Source of the DNA: an uncultured Neokomagataea sp.
GTDB taxonomy: Bacteria; Pseudomonadota; Alphaproteobacteria; Acetobacterales; Acetobacteraceae
Direction of reading: 5' to 3'
Length of the DNA stretch: 64,000 bases
Assembly: GCF_946476835.1 (NCBI RefSeq)
Contig: NZ_CAMKWA010000001.1
Location: forward strand, 248,001 to 312,000
In this document: piece after piece, positions 10,010-18,402 of the stretch
Numbering within the stretch: the first letter of the stretch is position 1
Layout of the letters: each line of letters starts with the position of its first letter
Made by a program: the position numbers and the translations under genes
The notes under the pieces: generated by a model
The model's input: the letters and a program-made list of their open reading frames with translations, nothing else
The model's database searches: none
Told to the model about the DNA's origin: nothing

Positions 10010-10483
10010 GTGACAGACACTGACCGCGTAGACGCCCCGGTGATTCCGGAAAAAATTGACGTTCTGCAAATCATGCAGGCAATCCCTCACCGTTATCCGT
10101 TCTTGTTGATTGATCGGATGGTGGAGATCAAAGCCGGGGAATCGGCTGTTGGTATCAAGAACGTCACGTTTAATGAGCCTTTTTTCCAAGGACATTTCCC
10201 TGGCCGCCCCGTGATGCCGGGTGTTTTGATTGTGGAAGCGATGGCTCAGACGGCGGCAACATTAGTCGTTTTGACCCTTGGTGAAGCGTTTGAAGGTAAA
10301 CTCGTCTATTTCATGACGATTGAAGGCGCGAAGTTCCGCCGTCCGGTTGAGCCGGGTGATCAGCTTCGTATTGAAGTTGTGAAAGAGCGTTCTCGCGGTA
10401 ATGTTTGGAAATTCAAAGGCATTGCGCGTTGTGACGGTGTAGCCGTGGCAGAAGCAACGTTCAGCGCCATGATCATGGGTTGA
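10010..10483 (+). CDS. fabZ: (3R)-hydroxyacyl-ACP dehydratase
   Basis: Hotdog-fold dehydratase of fatty acid elongation, competing with LpxA/LpxD for hydroxyacyl-ACP. 157 aa, with IPHRYPFLLIDRM and the catalytic helix FQGHFPGRPVMPGVLIVEAMAQ (His and Glu). The GTG at 10010 is chosen because a very strong GGAGGGGGG ribosome-binding site lies just upstream. It is followed by lpxA after 4 bases, so the two are co-transcribed. Confidence 0.96.
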   Translation: MTDTDRVDAPVIPEKIDVLQIMQAIPHRYPFLLIDRMVEIKAGESAVGIKNVTFNEPFFQGHFPGRPVMPGVLIVEAMAQTAATLVVLTLGEAFEGKLVYFMTIEGAKFRRPVEPGDQLRIEVVKERSRGNVWKFKGIARCDGVAVAEATFSAMIMG

Positions 10484-10487
10484 TCTT

Positions 10488-11345
10488 ATGGATATAGCGG
10501 GTAAACGGCCGGAAACGGTGGATATTCATCCGACAGCACTTGTCGATGAACGTGCGCGTATTGGTGAAAATGTGCGCATTGGTCCTTGGTGCCAGATCGG
10601 CCCGCATGTCACGCTGGGTTCTGGTGTGCATCTCCACGCATCTGTCATTGTTGATGGGCACACAACCTTGGGTGATGGGGTTGAGGTTTATCCGTTTGTA
10701 ACCATAGGGATGGCTCCACAAGACCTGAAATATGCAGGGGAGCCAACGCTTTGTGAGGTTGGTGCCGGGACGGTCATTCGTGAGAATGTGACGATTCATC
10801 GTGGCACGGCACAAGGTGAAGCGCTGACGCGTATTGGTAAGAATTGTCTTATCATGGCGAATGCACATGTCGCGCATGATTGTTTGCTGGGTGATTACGT
10901 TATTGTTGTGAATAACGTTGTCATGGGCGGTCATGTACAGATTGGTGACGGTGCGCGGATCATGGGGTCTGCAGCGGTGCATCAGTTTGTACGCGTTGGG
11001 CGCGGTGCTGTAGTCGGTGGTGTCTGCGGTGTCGAAATGGATGTCATTCCATACGGCAGCGTTTTGGGAAATCGTGCGCGATTGGTTGGCCTGAATTGGG
11101 TCGGTCTGAAGCGCTCCGGTGTGACCTCCGACGAAATGCAGGGTATGCGTAAAGCATTCCGCACTTTGTATCCGCGTAATGGGCAGGGTGATGATGTGCT
11201 GGAAGCGCGTATTGCCAATGTACGACGTGATTACGGGCATTTGCCGCGTATTGCTGAAATGTTGGACTTTATGGAAGCGCCAAGCCATCGTGGTTTGACG
11301 CGGGTTGCGCGTAACGAATCACAAGCTGAGACTGAAGGTGCCTGA
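10488..11345 (+). CDS. lpxA: UDP-N-acetylglucosamine acyltransferase
   Basis: First step of lipid A synthesis. 285 aa; the N-terminal two thirds is left-handed beta-helix hexapeptide repeats (DERARIGENVRIGPWCQIG) and includes the catalytic-His segment NAHVAHDCLLGD. The C-terminal part is the helical acyl-ACP-binding domain (SDEMQGMRKAFRTLY). It lies 4 bases after fabZ, and its end overlaps the start of lpxI. Confidence 0.97.
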   Translation: MDIAGKRPETVDIHPTALVDERARIGENVRIGPWCQIGPHVTLGSGVHLHASVIVDGHTTLGDGVEVYPFVTIGMAPQDLKYAGEPTLCEVGAGTVIRENVTIHRGTAQGEALTRIGKNCLIMANAHVAHDCLLGDYVIVVNNVVMGGHVQIGDGARIMGSAAVHQFVRVGRGAVVGGVCGVEMDVIPYGSVLGNRARLVGLNWVGLKRSGVTSDEMQGMRKAFRTLYPRNGQGDDVLEARIANVRRDYGHLPRIAEMLDFMEAPSHRGLTRVARNESQAETEGA

Positions 11346-12183
11346 AACAAACCGAGGTCGTTGCGTCGGTATTCTTGCAGGTTCAGGGCCGCTTCCTGCT
11401 CAGGTTGCAGCTTCTGTGCGTGCACGTGGTCAAGATGTGTTTGTGGTGGCGTTTCGTGATTTTGCTGAGTTGCCATCGCTGGCGCCGTATCCACATGAAA
11501 TTTTTCGTTTAGCTGCGGCTGGTGAAATACTGACGGCATTAAAGAAACACGGTTGTCGTGAGCTTGTCTTGATCGGTCCAGTTCGTCGTCCTGCATGGCG
11601 TGACTTGCGGCCAGATGGTGAAGGTGCACGGATTCTTGCGCGTTTAGGGCGGGCTATTTTCCTCGGGGATGATGGTCTTCTTGGTGCTGTCGTGCGCGTT
11701 CTGGGGGAAGAAGGTTTTGTGGTCCGTGGGGCGCATGAGTTCTTGCAGAATGCGACGGGCCATTCCGGAGCGTTAGGGCGTGTCGCGCCGGATGTTCAGG
11801 CACGGGCGGACATTGCGCGTGGCGTCTCTGTGCTGCGCACAATGGCACAATTGGATATCGGTCAGGGGTGTGTTGTGCAAAATGGCCTCGTCCTGGCTGT
11901 AGAGGCTCTTGAAGGGACGGATGCCATGTTGGGGCGTTGTGGTTCCCTGATGCAGGCTGGTAGTGGTGGCGTCTTGGTGAAAATGCCTAAACAAGGCCAA
12001 GATTTGCGTGCAGATATGCCAACTATTGGCCCAGAAACACTCGAAAATGCTGCTCGCAATGGTTTGCGTGGCGTTGCCTTCCAGCCTGGTGTTACGCTCT
12101 TGACGGACCCAGCGCGGTGTATCGCGCAAGCGGATCGTTACGGGCTCTTTTTGTACGGGCTGACAACAGACGATCTTACTTAA
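11338..12183 (+). CDS. lpxI: UDP-2,3-diacylglucosamine pyrophosphohydrolase, LpxI type
   Basis: LpxI hydrolyses UDP-2,3-diacylglucosamine to lipid X; it replaces LpxH in many alphaproteobacteria. The protein shows the N-terminal GILAGSGPLPAQVAAS and the C-terminal LpxI (formerly DUF1009) domain with DAMLGRCG and GGVLVKMPKQGQD. The GTG at 11338 gives 281 aa, close to the usual 280, and an 8-base overlap with lpxA. A TTG at 11305 (292 aa) is the alternative. lpxB, often next in line in this order, is not here; gloA is. Confidence 0.9.
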   Translation: MPETNRGRCVGILAGSGPLPAQVAASVRARGQDVFVVAFRDFAELPSLAPYPHEIFRLAAAGEILTALKKHGCRELVLIGPVRRPAWRDLRPDGEGARILARLGRAIFLGDDGLLGAVVRVLGEEGFVVRGAHEFLQNATGHSGALGRVAPDVQARADIARGVSVLRTMAQLDIGQGCVVQNGLVLAVEALEGTDAMLGRCGSLMQAGSGGVLVKMPKQGQDLRADMPTIGPETLENAARNGLRGVAFQPGVTLLTDPARCIAQADRYGLFLYGLTTDDLT

Positions 12184-12192
12184 GGAATGACA

Positions 12193-12609
12193 ATGAGCAG
12201 CTATCTTCACACGATGGTTCGAATTCGTGACATTGACCGTAGCTTGGCTTTCTATAAGCTTCTGGGCATGAAAGAGCTTCGTCGCAACGAAGTGCGCGGT
12301 GGGCGTTATACGCTGGTGTTCATTGGCTTTGCTGACAATGCACATGGGCAAGCTGAAATTGAACTGACCTATAATTGGGACCAAGAAACGGATTACGAAA
12401 TTGGCACAGGGTTTGGCCATTTTGCCGTTGGGGTGCCGGATGTCGCTGCTGCGGTAGAGCGGATTCGTTCAGGCGGTGGGAAAGTTACGCGTGAGGCTGG
12501 GCCTGTGAAGCATGGCACGACGGTCATTGCGTTTGTGGAGGATCCAGATGGTTATAAGCTGGAACTGATTGAACGTAAAAATATGGAAAATGTTGAAGCT
12601 TTTAAGTGA
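12193..12609 (+). CDS. gloA: Lactoylglutathione lyase (glyoxalase I)
   Basis: Isomerises the hemithioacetal of methylglyoxal and glutathione to lactoylglutathione. The 138-aa protein has two VOC half-domains. The four metal ligands of the family can be read: His in LHTMVRI near the N-terminus, Glu in AEIELTYNW, His in GFGHFAVGV, and Glu in GYKLELIE. Of two in-frame ATGs (12187 and 12193), the second has AAGGA at the correct 6-base spacing, so I start there. It lies about 10 bases after lpxI and ends before a hairpin shared with a convergent small gene. Confidence 0.92.
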   Translation: MSSYLHTMVRIRDIDRSLAFYKLLGMKELRRNEVRGGRYTLVFIGFADNAHGQAEIELTYNWDQETDYEIGTGFGHFAVGVPDVAAAVERIRSGGGKVTREAGPVKHGTTVIAFVEDPDGYKLELIERKNMENVEAFK

Positions 12610-12619
12610 GGCTTGAGGG

Positions 12620-12646
12620 CCGACTCGCCCTTAAGTGGGCGGTCGG
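12620..12646. terminator. Hairpin between gloA and the convergent small gene
   Basis: Arms CCGAC-T-CGCCC (12620-12630) and GGGCG-GTCGG (12637-12646) pair with one bulged T. The stop codon of the minus-strand gene is in the loop, so the structure can end transcription from both sides. It lacks a T-run. Confidence 0.45.
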
Positions 12647-12813
12647 AGTATCGTTAGAGCGCGTTCAATAGAGTGTATGATCGTCGTAGCATGGTCTTGT
12701 ACGGTAGGATCTTGGTGAGACTCTAGCATTTCTGCGCATAAGAGCGCGCTGGCGAGGGCATTGCGGAGGTCGTGGCGTGTCTGTGCAGCCTCGTCTTGTG
12801 AAGAAGTGGGCAT
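12631..12813 (-). CDS. Stand-alone DHp/H-box-like mini-protein
   Basis: A 60-aa protein, not recognised by name. Its core RHDLRNALASALLCAEMLE looks like the phosphoacceptor helix (H-box) of histidine kinases, and the rest (QDHATTIIHSIERALTILR) could be the second helix of a DHp hairpin. No ATPase domain follows. A longer start at 12858 would run over the likely rpmH promoter at 12840-12868, so the ATG at 12813 is preferred. It could be a histidine phosphotransfer or kinase-inhibitor protein; this is inference from one motif. Confidence 0.6.
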   Translation of the reverse strand: MPTSSQDEAAQTRHDLRNALASALLCAEMLESHQDPTVQDHATTIIHSIERALTILRPPT

Positions 12814-12839
12814 GATTTGATGGTTCTTTCGCTCTTTTC

Positions 12840-12868
12840 TTGACAGAATCGATACCACATTTTATACG
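12840..12868 (+). promoter_or_regulatory. Likely sigma-70 promoter of rpmH-rnpA-yidD-yidC
   Basis: A perfect -35 TTGACA (12840-12845), a 17-base spacer and a -10-like TATACG (12863-12868) lie about 90 bases before rpmH, the expected place for a strong housekeeping promoter of a ribosomal-protein operon. Confidence 0.6.
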
Positions 12869-12955
12869 CCCGGGTCACATTCAACGGGCGTTTCGTGCGC
12901 CCGATCGACGCGTTCGTCAGCTGGGCGGGCGCAAAAGACGTTAAGGATCGATGTC

Positions 12956-13090
12956 ATGAAGCGCACGTATCAACCCTCTAAGCTGGTTCGCAAGCGTCGT
13001 CACGGTTTCCGTGCACGTAAAGCAACTGTCGGTGGCCGTAACATTCTGGCGAACCGTCGTTCCAAGGGCCGTACAAAGCTCTCTGCTTAA
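12956..13090 (+). CDS. rpmH: 50S ribosomal protein L34
   Basis: A 44-aa, very basic ribosomal protein of the large subunit, starting [20 protein letters not shown] and ending with GRTKLSA, a near-perfect L34 pattern. A TTAAGGA ribosome-binding site is just upstream. It is the first gene of the conserved rpmH-rnpA-yidD-yidC operon; its stop codon TAA is also the first part of the apparent ribosome-binding site (AAGGG) of rnpA. Confidence 0.98.
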   Translation: MKRTYQPSKLVRKRRHGFRARKATVGGRNILANRRSKGRTKLSA

Positions 13091-13102
13091 GGGTTTCTTT
13101 CC

Positions 13103-13459
13103 CTGTCGTCTGATCAACAGCCGGGACGCTTAAAAAAGCGCTCCCAGTTCCTTCATCTTTCGCGGAGAGGGCGTAAGGCCGCTCTTCCGGGGATGGTGGT
13201 GCAGGGCCTTCTTCATGAAGGTGCTGAGGCTGAAAAACAGACGCGTGTCGGTTTTACCGTCACAAAAAAAGTAGGCAACGCCGTGATCCGTAACCGGACG
13301 CGGCGTCGTTTGCGAGAAGCCCTGCGCTTAGTGGCGCGTGATGAGGGTTTGCCATCCGGTGACTTCGTGCTGATTGGGCGAGAAGGAACGCGGGGGCGTG
13401 ATTTTTCTGCATTAAAAAATGATCTGCGCCAAGCGATGACAAAAGTGTCAAAGCGCTAA
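13103..13459 (+). CDS. rnpA: Ribonuclease P protein component, probable CTG start
   Basis: Protein subunit of RNase P, which matures tRNA 5' ends. The frame carries [20 protein letters not shown], the conserved RnpA N-terminus with the key Phe, and the RNR box ([21 protein letters not shown]). The only ATG, at 13193, would cut off this N-terminus. The frame is open from the rpmH stop and has no ATG, GTG or TTG before the conserved part. CTG at 13103 lies 9 bases after AAGGG and gives 118 aa, a normal length. The stop overlaps the yidD ATG by one base. Confidence 0.9.
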   Translation: MSSDQQPGRLKKRSQFLHLSRRGRKAALPGMVVQGLLHEGAEAEKQTRVGFTVTKKVGNAVIRNRTRRRLREALRLVARDEGLPSGDFVLIGREGTRGRDFSALKNDLRQAMTKVSKR

Positions 13460-13716
13460 TGCATAGTGTCGGCTGTTGGCTGTCGCGTTGCGTCTCTGGT
13501 GTGTTTTTGCTGCTGATTAAAGCCTATAAGTTAGGTATCAGCCCTTTTCTTGGTCAAAATTGTCGTTTTGAGCCGGGATGTAGCACGTATGGTCTTTTGG
13601 CGATTCGGCAGCATGGGCCTTGGCGTGGTGGATATCTAACAGTACGGCGCATTTGTCGCTGTCATCCGTGGTCAAAGGGTGGCATTGATTATCCGCCTCC
13701 ACCTGATTCAGCCTGA
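13459..13716 (+). CDS. yidD: Membrane protein insertion efficiency factor YidD
   Basis: A small (85 aa) inner-membrane-associated protein linked to YidC-dependent insertion. The signature PFLGQNCRFEPGCSTYGLLAI with its Cys residues and the RRICRCHPWSKGGIDYPP C-terminus are clear. It starts inside the rnpA stop (TAATG) and lies between rnpA and yidC, as in most bacteria. Confidence 0.96.
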   Translation: MHSVGCWLSRCVSGVFLLLIKAYKLGISPFLGQNCRFEPGCSTYGLLAIRQHGPWRGGYLTVRRICRCHPWSKGGIDYPPPPDSA

Positions 13717-13828
13717 ATTTGGGTGACCTCTTAATGAAAAAGAGAGCTTGCCTATTGTTTTGAGGAATTTTTTCCTCCACTTGAAGCGCAAGCTTATTCT
13801 CGTACGACGAAAGACCGGCACCCGCCCG

Positions 13829-15568
13829 ATGGACATCAAGCGCATTATTGCGGCCACTATCCTCTCCGGCCTGATCCTAATCGGCTTTGATTATTTCATG
13901 CCGAAGCCAGCTCCAGCCACGCATGCTCCCGCTCAGGTAGCGGCGAGTGCGCCTGTGGGCTCCCAATCCTCTCTTGCTTCTACGGATATGGCGCAGAGTG
14001 CTGCACCGGCCGTTGCTGCGCGCCGCTTGACGGTCCGTAGTCCAGATGTGCAAGGGTCAATAACGCTTAAAGGGGCTTTGCTCGATGATCTGGTGCTGAC
14101 GAAGTACCGTGAGACATTGGCAAAGGACAGCCCACTGGTACGCTTGTTGAGCGCACCTGGGAGTTCTGCTCCGAGTTATGTCGTGATTGGCTGGGAGAAT
14201 GCTCCGGGCTCTAACGCGGCTGTGCCGGGTTTGAATACGGTATGGCAGAGTAATGATGACGCTTTGGAACCGACGCACCCCGTCACGATGCATTGGGACA
14301 ATGGGCAGGGCCAAGTTTTTATTATTCGTTTGAGCATCGACAGTCATTATGTGATTGCGGTTCAGCAGACGGTCGAAAATCATGGCACGACGCCGGTTTC
14401 ATTGATTCCGTACCAGCGGGTACAGCGTGATTATGAAGCGCAAGGCGGGTCATGGACGGAGCATGAAGGCCCGGTTTCCGTCATGGATGGCCGCCTGAAT
14501 GATGAGAGCTATAAAAACCTTCGTGATGCTGCGACGCATCCGGACCACACCTATTGGGCTAAAAATGGTACCGGTGGTTGGGTCGGACTGAGTGATAAAT
14601 ACTGGCTGACTGCGGTATTGGCTGAATCGACTGCACCTGTATCAGCATCTTTCGGGTTTGTGCCCGGTCTGCCGGGAACGGCGGGGTCGTATCGTGTTGG
14701 TTTCACGGCGCAAAGCGCTCAGACCATCATGCCAAATGCTTCGATTACATTGAGCAGCCACATCTTTGCAGGTGCGAAGGTTGTTGACTTATTGCAGTCC
14801 TACAGTCGTGATCTGCATGTGCCAGATCTGGATAAAGCCATTGATTTCGGCTGGTTCAGCTTTCTGACGCGTCCGATTTTGACGCTTCTTCATTGGCTGT
14901 ATGTGCATTTGGGCAATTTTGGTCTGGCGTTGATGGCGTTGACCTTGATTGTGAAGATCATTCTTTTCCCGCTTGCGGCGAAGGCATCAGCATCTTCGGG
15001 GCGCATGCGTTTGTTGGCCCCCAAGATTCAGGAAATCCGCGAGCGTCATAAAGATGACCCGATGGCGGCTAATCAAAAGGTCATGGCACTGTACAAAGAA
15101 GAAGGGGTTAGCCCAGCAAGTGGCTGTTTGCCGATGCTGATACAGGCACCGATTTTCTTCTGTCTGTATAAGATGCTGTATATCAGCATTGATGAACGTC
15201 ATGCGCCGTTCTTTGGTTGGATTCATGATCTGTCGATCCCGGATCCGACCAATATCTTTAACCTGTTTGGTTTGCTGCCATTTGATCCAACCGCTTATAT
15301 TTCCATGCTGCATGTTAGCGTATGGGGTACAGCGTTGGGCATTACGTTCTGGCTGTTACAGCGTCAAACCACAGTGACGATGGACCCTGCTCAAGCGCGT
15401 ATTATGCAGTTTATGCCGCTGGTTTATGTGTTCTTCATGTCCAGTTTCCCAGCAAGTTTGTTGGTTTATTACACATGGAACAACTTGCTGACCTTTGCAC
15501 AGCAAGCTTTCATTCAAAGCCGTACGAAGTTGCCGGTACCGGTGACGACGGCGAAAAAGGGACGCTGA
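13829..15568 (+). CDS. yidC: Membrane protein insertase YidC
   Basis: Inserts and folds inner-membrane proteins, alone or with SecYEG. From the ATG at 13829 the protein is 579 aa: an N-terminal membrane anchor (IIAATILSGLILIGFDYF), a large periplasmic domain (residues about 40-345) and the conserved C-terminal 60KD-IMP domain with five membrane helices (LTRPILTLLHWLYVHLGNFG onward; SGCLPMLIQAPIFFCLYKML). An upstream in-frame start at 13748 would add 27 residues ahead of the anchor and is not needed. Basic C-terminal tail. Operon with rnpA-yidD and engB. Confidence 0.96.
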   Translation: MDIKRIIAATILSGLILIGFDYFMPKPAPATHAPAQVAASAPVGSQSSLASTDMAQSAAPAVAARRLTVRSPDVQGSITLKGALLDDLVLTKYRETLAKDSPLVRLLSAPGSSAPSYVVIGWENAPGSNAAVPGLNTVWQSNDDALEPTHPVTMHWDNGQGQVFIIRLSIDSHYVIAVQQTVENHGTTPVSLIPYQRVQRDYEAQGGSWTEHEGPVSVMDGRLNDESYKNLRDAATHPDHTYWAKNGTGGWVGLSDKYWLTAVLAESTAPVSASFGFVPGLPGTAGSYRVGFTAQSAQTIMPNASITLSSHIFAGAKVVDLLQSYSRDLHVPDLDKAIDFGWFSFLTRPILTLLHWLYVHLGNFGLALMALTLIVKIILFPLAAKASASSGRMRLLAPKIQEIRERHKDDPMAANQKVMALYKEEGVSPASGCLPMLIQAPIFFCLYKMLYISIDERHAPFFGWIHDLSIPDPTNIFNLFGLLPFDPTAYISMLHVSVWGTALGITFWLLQRQTTVTMDPAQARIMQFMPLVYVFFMSSFPASLLVYYTWNNLLTFAQQAFIQSRTKLPVPVTTAKKGR

Positions 15569-15574
15569 GCGAGC

Positions 15575-16243
15575 ATGCGTGAGATAGCAGGGCCACCGTC
15601 ACCGGAATTGGTAGAAGAAGGGCGCCTCCTCTTTGCGGGGGAGTGCACTTTCTATTTCGGGTCTCCTCGGATTGACCAACTGCCGCCGATTGATTTGCCG
15701 GAAGTGGCATTTGCGGGGCGTTCTAACGTTGGTAAGTCGAGCCTGATTAATGCTTTAACCGGGCGTAAAGCTTTGGCGCGTGCATCTTCTGAGCCGGGCC
15801 GTACGAAGCAGTTGAACTTCTTTAATCTGTCTGAGCGTTTGGCTCTGGTGGATATGCCAGGTTATGGCTTTGCGAAAGCTGCGAAGTCCGTCAAAGAAGA
15901 TTGGCAGGAAACAATGTTCGCGTATCTGCGCGGACGGACAACGCTTGAGCGTGTTATTCTGCTTCTGGATGCACGTATTGAACTGAAAGCGTCCGATAAA
16001 GACGTGATGGAGCTTTTGGACCGTGCTGCGGTTGTGTTCCAAATCGTGCTGACAAAAGCCGATCAGGTGAAGCCGGGTGCGCTGAAGAAAAAGCGTGAAG
16101 AGATTGAGGCGCTGGCTTTGAAGCATGCTGCGGCCTATCCGCGCGTGGTTGTGACCAGCAGTGAAACGGGTGAGGGGATTGAAGATCTCCGTGGTGAAAT
16201 TGCACGTTTCGCCCGTTCGTCAGATCATACAACTCAGTCCTGA
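15575..16243 (+). CDS. engB: Ribosome biogenesis GTP-binding protein EngB/YsxC
   Basis: Essential GTPase used in large-subunit assembly and cell division. 222 aa with the P-loop GRSNVGKSSLINAL, switch region VDMPGYGFAKA and the TKAD base-recognition motif; it also has the SSEPGRTKQLNFF segment typical of EngB. It starts 6 bases after yidC and is followed by argB after 31 bases, an arrangement found across alphaproteobacteria. Confidence 0.96.
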   Translation: MREIAGPPSPELVEEGRLLFAGECTFYFGSPRIDQLPPIDLPEVAFAGRSNVGKSSLINALTGRKALARASSEPGRTKQLNFFNLSERLALVDMPGYGFAKAAKSVKEDWQETMFAYLRGRTTLERVILLLDARIELKASDKDVMELLDRAAVVFQIVLTKADQVKPGALKKKREEIEALALKHAAAYPRVVVTSSETGEGIEDLRGEIARFARSSDHTTQS

Positions 16244-16274
16244 TTGAGTGTAAGCAAGGGATATTGCCCCAGCT

Positions 16275-17210
16275 ATGAACGCGAAAACACATAGTGATAA
16301 GCTGCCAACGACGCCGCCGATTATTAATACGGATGAGGCGCAATTGCAGGCTTCTATTCTTGCAAGTGCCCTGCCGTATTTACGGCGCTATGCGGGTGAT
16401 ACCATCGTGGTTAAATACGGTGGCCACGCGATGGGGCATGGCGAACTCGCGAATGCTTTTGGCTATGATATTGCCCTATTGAAGCTGGTGGGGATTAACC
16501 CGATTGTTGTTCACGGTGGTGGACCGCAAATCAGCGCGATGCTGGACCGTTTGCATTTGAAGTCCACCTTTGTGGATGGTCTGCGTGTAACGGATCAGGC
16601 GATGATTGACGTCATCGAGATGGTTCTTGCTGGGACAGTGAATAAACAAGTTGCGGAGTTGATTAACCGCGCTGGTGCTTTGGCGGTTGGTATTTCCGGC
16701 AAGGATGGTGGGCTCTTGCAAGCGCGCCGTATTCAACGGACGAAGCGTGACCCTGAGACAGGCGAAGATAAGCCGCTGGATATCGGGTTTGTTGGGGAGC
16801 CAGAAAACATTGATCCGCGCGTGTTGTATGCGCTGTTGGGGTCTGGCTTGATACCCGTTGTTGCTCCAGTTGGGGCGGGCAAAGATGGTGAAACATATAA
16901 CATCAATGCGGATACAGCGGCCGGGGCGATTGCTGGTGCAGTGAATGCATCACGTTTGTTGATGCTGACGGATGTGCCGGGTGTTCTGGATAAAGATGGC
17001 AATCTGATTGAAGAACTGACGGCAGAGGATGTCGCGCGTTTGATTGCGGATGGAACGATTTCTGGCGGTATGATTCCGAAGGTGGAGACCTGCTTGCAGG
17101 CTGTGCGTGCGGGTGCAAAAGCAGCGGTGATTTTGGATGGCCGCGTTCCGCATACGTGTTTGCTGGAACTGTTTACTCGCGCAGGGCCGGGAACGTTGAT
17201 TAAGGCGTAA
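16275..17210 (+). CDS. argB: Acetylglutamate kinase
   Basis: Second step of arginine synthesis: phosphorylates N-acetylglutamate. 311 aa with VVKYGGHAMG, the VVHGGGPQISAML loop, NADTAAGAIAGAVNA and GGMIPKVETCLQAVRAG. The long N-terminal helix before the kinase fold suggests the arginine-inhibited hexameric type, which is inference. It ends at a terminator-like hairpin shared with the convergent GGDEF-like gene. Confidence 0.96.
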   Translation: MNAKTHSDKLPTTPPIINTDEAQLQASILASALPYLRRYAGDTIVVKYGGHAMGHGELANAFGYDIALLKLVGINPIVVHGGGPQISAMLDRLHLKSTFVDGLRVTDQAMIDVIEMVLAGTVNKQVAELINRAGALAVGISGKDGGLLQARRIQRTKRDPETGEDKPLDIGFVGEPENIDPRVLYALLGSGLIPVVAPVGAGKDGETYNINADTAAGAIAGAVNASRLLMLTDVPGVLDKDGNLIEELTAEDVARLIADGTISGGMIPKVETCLQAVRAGAKAAVILDGRVPHTCLLELFTRAGPGTLIKA

Positions 17211-17218
17211 GAGTTCTC

Positions 17219-18211
17219 TTATGGCGCTTCATGAAAGAAGCGCCATTTTACCCCTTCGCGTAGCCCAGTATTGAGCGCCAGTGTGGCGCGTTCGAGTAGG
17301 GTATTCGCCGTCCCTTCGGTATCTCCGGCTTCACGGGATACAAGGCCGATATGCAGTGGAAAATGGATGGGTGGGTTAATTAGAATTGGGATGCCGTGTG
17401 CCGTCATACGTTCTGCGCGTTCGGCAATGGCAAAGCGGTCCCCCCCATCTAACCATAGGCCAAATGTATTCCCACTGAGGCGGCTTAGGGCATCTGTTGG
17501 GCGGACAGCATTGCGGAGTAAGGTGACGCTTTGAGATAAAGCATCTTCGAAGCTTTGAAAGTCGCGCTCGGATACGAGCGTATCGAGGCCCGGAATATAA
17601 GCCAGCATGAACGTTGCCGCTTTTTGGTCACGGTCTAATCTGCGGCATCGACGTGTGATTTCGGCCTGAAAACCTTGCCAATTTAAAAGATTCGATGAGA
17701 TGTCGTAATGCGTATTGGCATGTACGCGTCTGTGCAACGCATCTAATTCGAGAAGGCCGCAAAGCGTTGAGACGATAGTGCGCAGCATGGTGATGTCGTG
17801 ATGTGACCATGGCTGTGAGTGCCAGCAGATAAGGCCAAGAGGTTTTTGGCTGCGTACAATATCGGAAATGAGGAGAGCATGGGTGGCCCCGTGTTGGTGG
17901 CTTCGCGTCTCTGGGGTAAGTGCGTTTAACCTGTGAGGCAGTAACGCTGCGAGAAGTGGCGAGGGGACGGGGGCGGTTTTGTGGAGAATATTGCTCTCTT
18001 CGGGTGTATCATCCCCCTGAAAGAGAAGCAGGTTTGCATGAGATAGTGCGGAAAGATGGGAGAGGGCAGCGGCGGCTCCTAGGTGAGGCAGAATAGCACG
18101 CCTGATTTTGATGAGTGTGTCTGTAAGGGTGGTGTGATTCCAGAGCGATGGCGCAATGTCAGGGGCGGAGGATGTGCGCCCTAGGGGCGTACGGGTGCCC
18201 GACTGATACAT
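17219..18211 (-). CDS. GAF-like plus degenerate GGDEF protein
   Basis: A 330-aa protein; the ATG at 18211 has AGGAG 9 bases upstream. Residues about 30-175 look like a GAF-type sensor (with GATHALLISDIV and KPLGLICWHSQPW). Residues about 180-325 follow the diguanylate-cyclase fold (YDISSNLLNWQGFQAEITRR). The active-site GGDEF is replaced by SGNTF (RLSGNTFGLWLDG), so cyclase activity is unlikely. The inhibitory-site arrangement RxxD followed by five residues is kept (RPTDALSRL), so c-di-GMP binding is possible. It is divergent from dapD and convergent with argB. No membrane segment seen. Confidence 0.8.
   Translation of the reverse strand: MYQSGTRTPLGRTSSAPDIAPSLWNHTTLTDTLIKIRRAILPHLGAAAALSHLSALSHANLLLFQGDDTPEESNILHKTAPVPSPLLAALLPHRLNALTPETRSHQHGATHALLISDIVRSQKPLGLICWHSQPWSHHDITMLRTIVSTLCGLLELDALHRRVHANTHYDISSNLLNWQGFQAEITRRCRRLDRDQKAATFMLAYIPGLDTLVSERDFQSFEDALSQSVTLLRNAVRPTDALSRLSGNTFGLWLDGGDRFAIAERAERMTAHGIPILINPPIHFPLHIGLVSREAGDTEGTANTLLERATLALNTGLREGVKWRFFHEAP
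17221..17250. terminator. Terminator between argB and the convergent GGDEF-like gene
   Basis: A 9-bp perfect stem (17221-17229 with 17238-17246) and 8-base loop, followed by TTTTA on the + strand, lies 10 bases after the argB stop. It overlaps the 3' end of the minus-strand gene, so it may serve both. Confidence 0.7.
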
Positions 18212-18402
18212 AGCGGTGTGCTCCTGAGTAAGTCTGTGGGGCATAAGGGAGCCCAGCATGGATAGCGGACTGATTTCAAATTTAGACTTAAAGAGTAAAT
18301 AAAAGGTTAATCTTGATTTTTGGGTGTCATTTCGGGCGTTGACATTACCGGGACCGAGCAGCATGGTTCGGCACTATTTTTCAGTTTCTGACGGGTAAAA
18401 TC

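Noticed and set aside
18339..18367. Possible dapD promoter
   Set aside because: The -35 TTGACA is perfect, but the hexamer at 16-17 bases (near CATGGT) is a poor -10, so it was not listed as a feature.
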